This document shows, in pieces, positions 23,192-34,649 of a stretch of DNA of 64,000 bases. The stretch spans positions 33,299,005-33,363,004 of the forward strand of contig CM057224.1 in NCBI GenBank assembly GCA_029891385.1. The letters are read 5' to 3'. The DNA comes from Erythroxylum novogranatense. Lineage: Eukaryota > Streptophyta > Magnoliopsida > Malpighiales > Erythroxylaceae. The notes under the pieces were generated by a model. That model saw only the letters and a list, made by a program, of their open reading frames with translations. It ran no database searches and was not told where the DNA came from. Position 1 is the first letter of the stretch. Every line of letters begins with the position of its first letter. A program made the position numbers and the translations under genes.

Positions 23192-26100
23192 TGTTGGGAC
23201 CCAATTTCAAAACCGGACCCCAACTGAAAAAACAAAAAATGAAGCGGACATCGAAACTAAAGAATGGCTCCGAAACGAAAGAACGTATTCAAAGAGGAAA
23301 CAAATCGCTTAAGAGGAATCGAAAGACGAATCGAATAGGTTCGCAATCAAAAGCGAATTGAATCAAAGCACACAAATGATTCAAACGGACTCAATCAAAT
23401 TTTCGACATCCGTGAACTCATACATTAGAAAAACGAGCGTTGGATACCTTAAGACTAAACCAGTCTAAAACCGGTATAAATTTTTTTCTTTCTTTTTCTT
23501 TCTTTATCAATCTCATACAAAGCAATTTAATTTCCCATTTGGAATTTATCCTCAATCAAAACTCAATTCATATAATTCTTCATAATCATGCAATATCTGA
23601 ATCTCATCTTTAACAAATCTTATTCTTATTCTTATTCTTTCTTTGCCATAAAAACAAATATACGTATCCGGAAATCCACAATTCATACACAATAGGCACT
23701 TCAATATTTCCTGCTCAATCAACACAATCCATCGGACCTCCTGTCTGGTATCTCAGCATAAACAAATACAACCAAATCATCATTATATATATAGCACTTC
23801 AAATAATTCTCAAACAATGTTCAGTATCATCGGACCTCCCGTCCGGAATCCAAAACATAATCAAAATACAATTTATCTACATAACCATACACAAACTCAT
23901 AATTCATCTCATCCATAAACCATTAACATACTATATCCACACAAATCCATAATTCATTTACATCACGAAATAAATGCTTACAAAATATTAACAGCATTTG
24001 AAGCCATATACAAACTGATGCCAAAATCCAAACTACTCAAAATACAAGGTAAACAAAATCGAACAAATGCCTTGACTTTCTTTCATCCGATCTCCTGCTC
24101 GAAACCTGGAGATGGGGATGAAAGGGGGAGAGCTTGACAACTCGTGGATAACATGTTTATAAATCAAAAAATAAGCAAAAATCATCTCTTTTAAACACTT
24201 TTGCTATTTTAAAAAATCTCACGGTAGAAATTTGTCAAAAACAATGCTTATTTCTCAACTTTCCAACTTTTCAAACATTCATGATCGGTTTTAAAACATG
24301 GATGCAACACACTTATAACACAACATAAACACATAACATAACACATCAGAAATGGTTTGGGTCGGTCCGAAAATGAACGCATCAAGACATTCTAAAGACA
24401 AATGGTCCCAATGCGGTACAGAAATAGAATGTACTACACCTTCTCACATAGCGATCCGGTGTAGCCGTGAACTTATGGGAGTCTGAAATCGGAGCTCCAA
24501 TGCCACTAGCGGGTAGGCGGGTGAAGCCTAAACAAGTGCACTTCACCCTTTTATAGGGCCTAACCAAACCCACATAACACATTTCACACTTGAAAAAAAT
24601 TGAATTTGCCCATAGGCACATTTCGAAAATTTAATCTTTCATGTCATCTCATATTTAAACATAATGACATTCATGAAATCACAATGTCACACATAATGTC
24701 ACATATTTCACACAAATTCATTTATCAAATGCACAATCATTCTCAAACAAGGAATGCAAAAATTTTCATAATTTATCACTTCATTCATAAATAATGAATT
24801 CACAAATTTCCTTAATTTATCAAATCATTTAAAACTTGTAATCATTTTCCAAAAACATTCAAAAACAATAAAATTCAATACTTTCTTTCTTAATTTTTCG
24901 AAAACATTTACGTGACTTATAATTCAAAATATAAACATGGTACCCACCTCATATCCATGCTTGGAACTTGTTCAAAGCCTCAATTTCTCCATTCTTTTCC
25001 TTAATTTTCCTCATCCAAGACAAAAACCCTAATTCATAAACATCCAAAATTCAACATCACATAAAGCATAATCACCAAAATTGAGCTTAGAAATCACAAA
25101 CCCATACTATATCCAAGCTATCTAAACCAAAATCTTTTCACAATTTAAAAAAGTAAAAATTCCTCTTACCTTTATTCTTCATCATTTTCGGATTTTCTTG
25201 GCTAAAAAAAAAGCTCTTGAGCTCCTCTTCATTTCCCCCTTGAAATCTACTTCAAAACACTCTTGAAACCTAAGAAAATCGAAACCCTAGACTTTCCTTT
25301 CTTCTTTCTCCTTTCTCTTCTCCACCGAAAGCTCTCCCTCTTCTCTCTTCTTTTTTCTTTCTTTTCTTTCTAACTTAAAAAAATTTGTGCTTCTCCTCTT
25401 CTTAAACGACAACCCACTCTTCTTGCATTTAATGAATGCAAAATGACCATTATGCCCTTCCTTAAAAGCCTTAAAACTTAACACTTTAAGTGATCTTCCA
25501 AATTTGCCCCTAAAAATTTATTTTAATTCATGCTTACTTTAGGACATTTTTCTAACCATCAAATTGAAGGAATTTGCTAAAACTTCCTTCTAGAGAAATG
25601 TTCCTCATAGTCTCAATTTCATAACGCCACAAAAATCATCTAATTTGGTTCACTATTCCAAAAGTTATACTCCAAACATTTCGGACTATTCTTATGCTAA
25701 AATATTTTCCAGCGATTTACTTCCATCTAAACATTGGCATTCTTAAAGACTAAATTGAAACTCAAATCCTTTATAACATTTGTAGTCCTCTTTCTCTAGT
25801 TTAATCCAAATTAAGAATCATTTCATTTGGATGACTAGAGCAAAAGTTATGGCCAAAATACTTTCAGCTCTTACTAATCCAAGACTGAACACTAAACCCA
25901 ACTTCAATTGAGAAATTGAAAGTCTTAGGGGCTAAATTGAAATTTACTTCCTTCAGATTACTTGTATCCCCATGTCTCTATTTTATTTTGCAACAAGCAT
26001 CAGTTCAAGTGGATCTCCACAGACCAAGAATTCATCAAAATACAGAATCATGTTCAGAAAATTTTCTAACTCAATTTGACTAAATCAATAATCCTCAATT

Positions 26101-27492
26101 TAATCTTAAAAATCCACAATTTTCGATGTACAGATAAAGGGATGTCTTAGGAATCCAACGCTTCAAAAATTAGGTCGATCGGATGTCAGACGAAAAGATT
26201 ATGGCCAAAACAATGGAGAGAGGTCGGTCAGGAAAAATTTCAAATAGGAGCTCGCTAGAGCTTCCAAGCGGGAGCGACCGAGCGGGATCGACCGAGCGGA
26301 AGTGACCGAGCGGGATCAATTCCAAATCGGAGCTTGCATTGGCGAGTGAGCGAGGCACTCGCGAGTGGATTGCTCGCTGGAACGACCGAGCGGGATCGAC
26401 CGAGCGGGAGTGACCGAGCGGTAACGACCGAGTGGGATCGACCGAGCGGTAGCTACCGAGCGGGTCACTCGCCAGGACGACCGAGCGCGGCCTCTCGCCA
26501 GGACGACCTTCCAACTCAAAACTCCAATTTTTTCAAATTTGGTATCAATGGAAAGATAAAAGAATCTCTACAATTTTCATGAAGAATTCAAAACCCATTT
26601 CCATCTTTAAAGGGGTCAAAATCCCACTCAAAGTTTCTGTCCACTAATGATCATGCCAAACAGTAACAGAAACTTCTAAAAATCATAACTTCACATTCCA
26701 TGGTCCAAAATTTTCATACTTTATATCACTGGAAATATTAAAACATAATCTAAAACTTTCATAAAGAACTTAAAAGCAATTGCAACCTCTATCGGGGTCA
26801 ATTTTTCAATTAAAGTTTCTGCCAGAAATTTGTCATCCTAAAACAACATCCAGACGTCCAAATTTTATATCTTCCAATTTCCACAACCAAAAATAACATA
26901 TTATACATCATTTAAAAGCTAGGAAAATCTTATGTGACTTTCATGTAGATCACTTAACTCAATTCAAAACATATCAGTCCAGAAATCACCTCCAAACATA
27001 GCATACATAATCCTCTACTTAAGAGCATTTTCAAAAACAAAGTAAAATGCACTTAAATTCGAATGGGCATAACTTTCAATCCCGATATAAAAAAATATCA
27101 TACTTTATGGCGATAGAAAGCTCTCAATAGAAGCTACAAGTTTCATGAAGATCATTTTATCTAATTCTGCCTAAATCATCCCAGAGAAATTCACAATTTT
27201 CAGCCCAAAAAGTCAACTCTTCATCTCCAAAAAGTCAACTTTCATAATTCAACAAATTCTCATACTTTCACTCTTTATTTCTTGATTTTCAACTTCATTT
27301 CAATCAACTCATTCACTTTAACTTTTATAACCCATACAAATCTACTCAAATGTCAAAGTCATCAAAACCAATCAATTCTTTTCTCATCAATTTTCTTAAA
27401 GCATAATAACATCTATAACAGAATACATATACAAAAATACCCATTTCATACATTTAATATTTCTAAATTTCACTAAAAGATCGGGGTCAACA
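23192..27492 (-). repeat. Element C 5' LTR (4301 bp, complete)
   Basis: The plus strand reads TGTTGGGACCC at 23192 and TCGGGGTCAACA at 27492. The 395 bp at 23192-23586, absent from the left copy, carry dense CGAA/CGATT repeats. A related, truncated sequence occurs at about 33140-33620. Hairpin copies lie at 24434-24464 and 24478-24498. Confidence 0.9.
26255..26506 (-). repeat. GC-rich minisatellite in element C 5' LTR (expanded copy)
   Basis: Same GACCGAGCGGGATC unit as at 21400-21546 but longer (about 250 against 147 bp), with a partly duplicated block around GGAGCTTGCATTGGCGAG. The two LTRs were identical at insertion, so this repeat has expanded or contracted since. Confidence 0.85.
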
Positions 27493-28332
27493 ATCTTCCT
27501 GATCTTCGATGCACTAGTCTTCTAAGAGGAAAAAAAGAAATATTCAATCATGTGCATTCTTCTTTAAGATGCACAATCGAAAGAACATTTGTCGTTTGAA
27601 AAAATAGGTGGAAAATTTTACATCGAATGCCCAATTTTCCTTTATCAAAACAAGTTAAAATTGTAATTGTTTCAATGACCATTTAAATGCTCAAAAGGAT
27701 GAAGTTTCTTCCTATGATGAAGATGATGAATTACTTCCTACAAATGAAGAAATTAATGAAAATGAAGACGTTGAAGGAAATCATTTAGACGAGCCACAAA
27801 ATAACGAAATGAATGATGCGAGAGAACATATTGCAAATCTTCTTGTATTACAATAAAATGCATAGTTTATTATGTATTTAACTATTTATTTAGCTTGAAT
27901 ATTTATTTTGGGATTATAATATTATTTAACTTTTTTACATGTTTTAATATTTATTTTTCATATTAATTTTATTTCCTACAAGAAAATGAGACATCTCTTT
28001 AAATTATTTCCTACAAGATGGTTATCTAAAATTTTCTACAAGATGTTTATCTTTTTAATAGGTGGCTGTAAATATAATATATTGTACTTTTCATCTTGTT
28101 TAGTATGCTTTAAATATTATTTAGCATAAATTATTATATTATAAAATAAAATATAGTAAAATTAATAAAAATGCTTTTTATTTTATGTTTCCAAACAGTT
28201 TTACTGTATGAAGCTCTTATAAAAAATTTATTTTTTTAATTGATAGCCAAATAGTCAATTGGTTTTTTAGAAAAGCTCTTCTAAAACTAATGACAAAAGC
28301 TTTACTAATATAAGCTCATCCAAACAGGCACT
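27493..28332 (+). mobile_element. PIF/Harbinger DNA transposon, 3' part
   Basis: Holds the transposase C-terminus (below), an AT-rich 3' region, and an end reading AAGCTCATCCAAACAGGCAC at 28312-28331, the reverse of GTGCCTGTTTGGATGAGCTT as seen at many plant DNA transposon ends. It is followed by TTA/TAA, the three-base target of this superfamily. Copia integrase codons start right after (28336), so the transposon sits in copia D. The 5' part should be left of the window. Confidence 0.6.
27514..27858 (+). pseudogene. PIF/Harbinger transposase, C-terminal fragment
   Basis: Readable codons give GKKEIFNHVHSSLRCTIER, then TFVV-stop-KNRWKIL, MPNFPLSKQVKIVIVSMTI and, after a one-base shift, an acidic tail with DEDDELLPTNEEINENEDVE and a final NLLVLQ. 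This matches the end of the HARBI1-like DDE nuclease family: ELFNxxHSSLRxxIERxFGVxKxRW, then MPxYxxxxQxxIVxAxxxLHN. The TGA replaces the usual Trp of VWK, and the HN motif is lost in the shift near 27690. Element C abuts its 5' side. Confidence 0.75.
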
Positions 28333-28335
28333 TAA

Positions 28336-29985
28336 TTCACTATACCAGATAGTCCTAAGCAAAATGGTGTAGCTAAAAGGCATAATCACACCCTAAAAGA
28401 CATGTTGAAGTCAATGCAAAACAAGACTAACCTACCTGATTATCTGAAAAAGGTGGAAGCCTAACCATTCACACATTTATATATAGGGTTATCTTGTTGA
28501 GGTACGGTTGTATAATCCTTATGAAAGTATATTGCAAGATCGTTCTACTCATTACTATTCGGTTAGATATCGCTACCACTCTAAAGGTTACAAATTCTAC
28601 TGTATAGAAGAAGGGTCTAGAATTGTGGAATTGTAAATAACTAAGTTTTTAGAATATGATCTCTTTGATGAGTGTGAGCCCTCTCTCCCTTCAAATGGTA
28701 GCAGGACAAATACTAAAGTTATTTCGTATTCATCACTCATACAATCAGGTCCTATAGATCAAGGACTTAATACCATGCGTGTGTAGGAATAAAAACTCAT
28801 ACTTGTACAAATAGAGGTTCCTAAGGTGTAATAACTAATGTAATTGCAAATATCCATTAGAGTAAGATGAACTGCTATCTCATCTGATTATATAGTTCAT
28901 CTACACGAACATGATTATGACATTACACATATTGCAGATCCATTTTTTTCAAAAGTTATTTTTGGACCCAATGCAGATTTGTGGTAGGATGCAATGAAGG
29001 ATGAGATGTAATCCATGAAGTATAATAAGGTATGGGAGCTAGTTGATTTGCCTCAACATTGTAAACTTGTCAATTTTAAGTGGTTGTTTAAGACTAAGAA
29101 GGACATCTAGGGTAAAGTTGAATGATTTAAAGCTCGGTTGGTTGTCAGAGGGTTCACTCAAAGAGAAGGGGTTGACTTTAATGTTACCTTCTATCCCGTG
29201 TCCTCTAAGGATGTATTCAGAGTGATTATGACCATAGTAACTTATAATTTGGAGCTATATTAAATGGATGTCGAGATCACTTTCCTAAATAAGGACCTTT
29301 ATAAAGAGGTTTACATGAAGCTCGAAGAATTTTAAGATCAAAGATAGACTAATTGCAAATTGATAAAATCGATGTATGGATTGAAACAAGCTTCCAAACA
29401 GTGGTACTTAAAGTTTGATAAGTTTTAAACTCTTTTGACTTCATAGAAAACAAAGTTGGAAGATGCTTATAGTACAAGGTCACGGGGGAGCAAAGTTATC
29501 TTCCTAGTGTTGCACGTGGATGATATATTAGTCACATTAAATGACTTAACTAAGTTGCATAAGGTTAAGAAACTTTTGGCTAAGCACTGTAACGTGAAGA
29601 ACCTTAGTGAAGCATCTTTTATCCTATTTCGCTAGGATAGATCTCAACACTCTTTAATCCTCTCATAGAGTGCATACATTGAACGTGTGTTACAAAGGTT
29701 TAATATTGCTACTGGTAAAACTGTCGTAGCACTTATCTCTCAAAGTGAGAGATTATCTTTAGCATAGTATCCAAAGAATAAAGTTGAGAGAGAGGCTATG
29801 AAGAATCTTCCATATTCTAATAGCCTGATGTATGCCTAGGTGTGCACTAGGTCAAATATTATATTTGTTGTTGGACTGCTGGATAGATATCTAGCTAACC
29901 CAGGTATAGAACACTGTAATGTAGTTAAATGAGCATTGAGATACTTAAAGGGAACGAAAGATTATATGTTGACATTTAGGATGGT
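28336..29985 (+). pseudogene. Element D: Ty1/copia (TNT1-like) pol remnant, integrase end and RT
   Basis: Begins with FTIPDSPKQNGVAKRHNHTL, which matches the integrase PQQNGVAERxNRTL block. After a deletion, RT follows: AMKDEMQSMKYNKVWELVDLP (about 28990), FKARLVVRGFTQREGVDFN (29130), QMDVEITFLNKDLYKEVYMK (29260), KLIKSMYGLKQASKQWYLKF (29360), and FLVLHVDDILVTLND with VDD at about 29517. Further on are SAYIERVLQRFNI and ALRYLKGTKDYMLTF (about 29930). RNase H and the 3' LTR are not found. It carries many stops and shifts, more than any other element here, as expected for the oldest layer of the left stack. Confidence 0.88.
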
Positions 29986-32243
29986 CAATAATTTAAACCT
30001 CATGGGGTTATAAAAAGGTCATCTTTTTAGATCAAGATTGACGTCTAGCAAAGCATCATGATTATCCAAATATTTAGGAATGTCAAAGTAGGTTTGACTA
30101 ACCATTCTGTGCATAATTTTTTCATACAATTCAGTCCTTTCATCATACAATGTTTCGACTAGACATAGAGCAGAGAATTATTTTGAGTCCAATAATATTA
30201 GTTCTTTTTCATTAACTATTGATTCATTTAATGAAATTTGTAAACTATTTACAAAATGTCGTTCTACCTTAGCCAAGGATTTCCTAAATTAATGCTAATT
30301 GAGAACAATGAAGCATTCTTCCTAATTACTTTAGGGTCATAAATCCTATCTTAATCACTCAACTATGTTCATAGAGTTCATACTATATCTAATGACTACC
30401 GATTAAATGACCTATGATTAAATAGAACATAAGTAGTATCAAAGTATAACAATCCCTATACAAGATAACTTTGGTGACCTCAAACCAAATAATCACTTAT
30501 ATAATCATCACAATGAGAATTCCATAGATATACCAGTAATGTTCCTAATGGATTTATCATATTGGTTCTATTTACTGAACTTGTTCTCTAACAAATACCC
30601 ACACATTTATTTAAGTATCTCCATAATTTATTCTATTAGATCGACTATTTCTTTTATAAAGAAAAACAAAATGTCGCTAGTCTTTTTACATTCTATTAAT
30701 GTCCAGTCTTAATAGAATAATGACTAGGAACATTTAGGTATAATACATAAGCGTAATATGAATCTTATGATTACAACTTTATTATAATTTCATTTGCAAT
30801 GTATAATTATAACATGGAATTTATCATAGACATCTAAACATGTTAAGATAAAGAATGCCTTTAAATATTTTTTCACTAAACTATAACCAATAATATGTTA
30901 TTATCATCAAAGTCCTGAGAGCAACACCTTTTTCACTATACATCTCATACAATGCAATTGCATCATCCGATCTCCTATACCTAGAAAAGGTAGAAATCAT
31001 CGTAGTCTATGAATATTCATTTCTTACTGTCATTTCCTTGAAAAATATAATTGCACTTTGCAAGCTCCCATTCCTTGCATAAGTAATAAGAATAGCAATC
31101 CCCACCTCTACGTCATTTTTGTAACTTTCTTATTTGATTAAATGCTTTAAATAATTTAAACTATTTGTTTTCTTATACCAATTCCCTTGTTAAGCTAAGG
31201 TCTTAGGTTAATATCAAACTAAAGATTGGATTTGATGAAGAAGTAAACCATATGTGAGGTTTGAGTTTAGAGATCTTGGAAATTTGTACAAATAACCATC
31301 CATCTACACCATTTGGTAAAACAATAAGTTTCCATAAATTTTTCTTAGTATTCGATAAGTTAAACATTATTAGTCAAATTGAATTGTTAATTTCGATTCT
31401 TTTCATTCTTACAGACCAATAGATATTGTAAGAGTCTTTGATCATTTAAAAGATATTATCATATTGTTTACTCAAGATTAGAATTAATGCATCTAATATT
31501 AGAATCTTTCATGCTAGTATGATACAAATATGTTCCCAAGTAGGAGTTGTTGATTTTTGTGCACTTTAATTTTGTTGATTTATGTTTACATGCTATTTTT
31601 AGCTTTGAACATGTTCGAGTTGTATTAACTAATTCAAGTTATACCCTATGCAAGTAAGGGTGAGATTCCATCATCACATAACTCAATGACATGTCTAATT
31701 GATTAAAACCCCATCTATACAAACTATCCATGGCTAATTAGTTTCCTAATAGTTTTGTCCAACACACAATTTTTATGTATTTTCATTGTAAACTTCAAAA
31801 TGATAAGTGAAATTAATGATCCCATGTGACAATTACATTTATTAGTAATTCAATAATTTACTTTTAATTGTATAGCTACGTAGAAAAAAATTAGCAAAAT
31901 TTTTGTTGTTAAATGTTGATGATTGGCTTATGTTAACTCATTTGTTATTACAAAACTCTACTAGTTCAACTTTTGGTGGCACTTGATTATTTACATGCCA
32001 ACTACACACTTCGTCGTGATGTCAAAGTGTGTGCACATAAATAATAACAATATATGTATATGATATCTTTTGAATGGTTTTTTCATTATTGACCTTCCAC
32101 CATTTACACAATGTTCAAATATATCTTTTCATTGTGAAATGTTGATGTGGAAGATATTTTTCGATGCTAGAAATGAGTTCCAATGGGAGGTATCTGGCAA
32201 AATCCTCTCTACTGAAGAGCAAATTAGTGCATAATAAGTCTAT
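29986..32243. other. AT-rich unassigned stretch
   Basis: No ORF over 60 codons with recognisable similarity. It may contain decayed transposon LTR sequence (for example around 30100-30660), but I cannot name a family. There are no clear terminal repeats, PBS or RNA genes. Confidence 0.5.
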
Positions 32244-32349
32244 TTACTAAAGTCGAATCATCACTTTCCTTTAATGGCCAATCTTCTTCTTTAAGGTTAC
32301 TAAAGTCGAATCATCACTTGCCTTTAATGGCCATTCTTCTTCTTTAAGG
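32244..32349. repeat. 53-bp tandem duplication (two copies)
   Basis: TTACTAAAGTCGAATCATCA starts at 32244 and again at 32297. Each is followed by CTTTAATGGCCA and TTCTTCTTTAAGG, with only a few differences. Confidence 0.9.
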
Positions 32350-32706
32350 TTTTTAGTCTCATTTTACTTAAATCACTTTCTTTATTATTTATATCTTATT
32401 TTCTATTAAGAAGATATTAGATGAATATGTGGTTGTATATAGTATGTGTTGTGTAAAGATTGCTCGAATCTAAAGTTGACGAAAATGGAGGTGGTGGTGA
32501 AGTCTCAAAGATCTGTATAGGATTAAGCAAATCGGTAGTTTTGAAATAGTCATCGATTGCAAAAACTATGTCTATTCATTATAAAAATGATAAAGTATTC
32601 AATCGAGTATGCATATGTTCGAATTTGGGTTCCTTATACCATTTGATTGAGCCTTTTTTAGTTGTTAGGATTTAATTTTTTAAGAATTGTGAAGAAATTA
32701 AGGTGA

Positions 32707-32985
32707 TTGTTCTATACTATTTACTTCTTAGGTGAAATGCATGGTATAAGCGGTTTATATAATTCACCGTTCCATATTACATATAGGAAATTGGATAATG
32801 TATCTTCTACTAGTATAGCTAGAGCCAAGAAGTTACTCAATGAGGCTATTAATGAACCAAGTGCTGCAGGAAGAACTTTGTCTATTTTAAGTGATGTCTT
32901 TAAATGTGTTAGGAGCCTTCTTGAGAATTCAGACATAGAGAATTTCTTAACCTTATCTACCAAGTCTCCTATCACATTATCTTAG
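32707..32985 (+). CDS. Exon-like ORF, 92 codons, unknown
   Basis: Not recognised. The protein has a balanced composition (SIARAKKLLNEAINEPSAAG, then TLSILSDVFKCVRSLLENSD), unlike the Phe- or Ile-rich chance ORFs nearby, and looks helical. It is preceded by TATTTACTTCTTAG|G, an acceptor-like site at about 32731, so the coding part could start there. Downstream it runs to a TAG at 32983-32985. No neighbour continues it. It could be a fragment of a host gene captured or cut by transposons, or chance. Confidence 0.3.
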   Translation: MFYTIYFLGEMHGISGLYNSPFHITYRKLDNVSSTSIARAKKLLNEAINEPSAAGRTLSILSDVFKCVRSLLENSDIENFLTLSTKSPITLS

Positions 32986-33139
32986 AATCTTTTATGAATT
33001 ATCTAGATAAATAATTATATATTTTTCTATTTGATGGAATAAGCATGGAATTCATTATCTTTATTTCTTTATTTATGGCTTTGTCTAAAAAAATTGTTAA
33101 AGTTGTCATTAATATCTTGTTATTGAGTTACTAGCATCA

Positions 33140-33620
33140 GTAAGACGATTGTGATAATTTGAGTTTTGATTGAGGAAAGTTAAGTTTTGACTTGTATACG
33201 ATGGATTAAATGATGAAAGGAATGAATAAGAAAGAAAAGAAAAGAAAAAAATTTATACGGGTATTTGAAATGTCCTAAGGTTTCCAACGCGATAAGTTTT
33301 TCCATACTTTGTGTTTCCAACGGATGTTGGCAATTTGATTCAGTTCGGTTACTTCGTTTGTTTTGGTTTGATTTCGATTCGCATTTCGATTCGTATTCGT
33401 TTCGCTTCGCTATTTTTGTTTTCGTTTTTATCCGATTCGCTTTTGACTTCGATAAATCTTTGTTTCATTTTCGATACCTTCGTTATTCGATTCGTTGTTT
33501 CCGCATTTTGTTATTCGATTTGCCTTCGGATTCGAATTATTCAATTTGAATTAGCTTTGGTTTTGGCAAGTTTCATTTCATTTTTCGGTTGGGATCCGGC
33601 CTCCGGATTGGGTCCCAACA
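33140..33620 (+). repeat. Truncated LTR related to element C (3' portion)
   Basis: Matches the reverse complement of about 23192-23590: GAGTTTTGATTGAGGA, AAGAAAAAAATTTATAC, TTTCCAACG, GATGTTGGCAATTTGATTCAG, a CGATTCG-rich tract, then GGTTGGGATCCGG and the terminal GGGTCCCAACA at 33620. No primer site follows, so it is a solo or broken LTR end. ORFs rich in Phe across it are artefacts of the TTCG repeats. Confidence 0.75.
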
Positions 33621-33758
33621 TATCATCATTACATATTCCTTCAAATCGGTGCTCGATTCTATGTTAAACTAGGACTGAATTAATCTTGATGTTAGCTAAA
33701 AATAAATTAAGACGTCGCTATTTATATATTCCTATTTATGGGAAAAGTTGGTGGCAGA

Positions 33759-33864
33759 GTTCTATTGAGATAGAAAAGTTAAAAGATGACAATGAAATGG
33801 GTCATATCGAAGTTCTATTGAGTTAGACAAGTTAAAAGATGACAATGAAATGGGTCATATGGAA
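33759..33864. repeat. 53-bp tandem duplication (two copies)
   Basis: GTTCTATTGAGATAGAAAAG at 33759 and GTTCTATTGAGTTAGACAAG at 33812, each followed by AGATGACAATGAAATGGGTC. It lies in the candidate intron side of the HMGB-like exon. Confidence 0.9.
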
Positions 33865-34340
33865 GACTCTTACCTGTTCAGCGCATTTGTCACCTTCGAC
33901 CAATTGATGTGAAACCCTTGATGCGAGGATCGAAAATCAACCGAAACCGGCTAATACTACTAGCAAGTTGCATAAAAATCGACAATATGTAGGGGAAAAA
34001 GCAACATGATATCTTGAAAAATAGTTTTTGCCTTCATCCGATCTCATGTTTCGAGGGGAATATAAAAAGATACAATGGAATTTAAGGATTGAATCATGAG
34101 GACCAACATTAGCCTCACGAAAACTTGGCCAAGAACGTTCATATTCGCATAATTTTAAGAGACAAAAAAGTTTTCAGCAGTTCCATGAATTCACATAGAG
34201 TTGATGAAAGATACCAATATGAGAAACAAAAGAATATGAGAAAATGAAATCCTAAGAAGAACAAAAAATCAACAAAATAGAAACCTAAATCCAGAACAAA
34301 AATAAAAAAAAGGGTCAAAAAAGAAAAAATGAAAACTCAC

Positions 34341-34640
34341 TTAGTGTTATTGGTATCAGACTTTGATTTACCTCTTTTCATTGCGAATCCTGCAAGTCAA
34401 ACCGCAGATCAACTACGAAAGCTCCAAAAACAAATCAAACAAAGTGGAAATCGATGAAAACCTATACAAAACCAAAAAGGAATTTACCGGTGTGATCAGG
34501 CAGAGTTATGCTTCGGGTTTTAGAGAGAGAGAGATGAGAGGATTGGAAAAGAGTGGAGGGGGTTATTTGTTAGCAACTGAAAGGCGAAGAAGAAGAAGAA
34601 ACCAGAGAAGAAGAATCGTATATGAAAAATGTAACTTTTA
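34341..34640 (-). pseudogene. HMGB-like first coding exon with 5' UTR and leader intron (orphan)
   Basis: On the minus strand an ATG at 34381-34379 begins MKRGKSKSDTNNTK and runs into the strong donor ACTAA|GTGAGT at 34340. Plant HMGB2/3-type proteins begin with a very similar MKGxKSKxET..xK before their first coding intron. Upstream, a 98-base leader intron is plausible: donor ACACCG|GTAAAT at 34487 and acceptor GACTTGCAG ending at 34390. It follows a CT-rich 5' UTR (TCATCTCTCTCTCTC). No HMG-box exon is found downstream before the truncated LTR at 33620, so the gene is cut or displaced. A chance match of 14 residues is possible; the splice context raises my confidence. Confidence 0.5.
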
Positions 34641-34649
34641 AATATTAAT

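Larger units (their letters stand above)
18884..27492 (-). mobile_element. Element C: non-autonomous LTR retrotransposon with giant LTRs and 0.6-kb interior (LARD-like)
   Basis: Minus-strand element. The left LTR (18884-22558) and right LTR (23192-27492) flank only 633 bp holding a primer site and a purine tract but no gag or pol. The 3' end of the interior, GAATTTCGAGGACGAAATTC, matches the pol end of A, so C looks like a Tekay-type derivative mobilised in trans. Its left LTR is cut by A, and its right end (TCGGGGTCAACA, 27492) abuts a Harbinger transposase pseudogene. Confidence 0.85.

Noticed and set aside
26170..26514. Arg/Ser/Pro-rich ORFs on both strands
   Set aside because: All arise from the GACCGAGCGG minisatellite in C's LTR, and the copy at 21400 has different ORF lengths.
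33265..33667. Phe/Arg-rich ORFs of 94 and 118 codons
   Set aside because: They translate TTCGATTCG-type repeats in a truncated C-related LTR.
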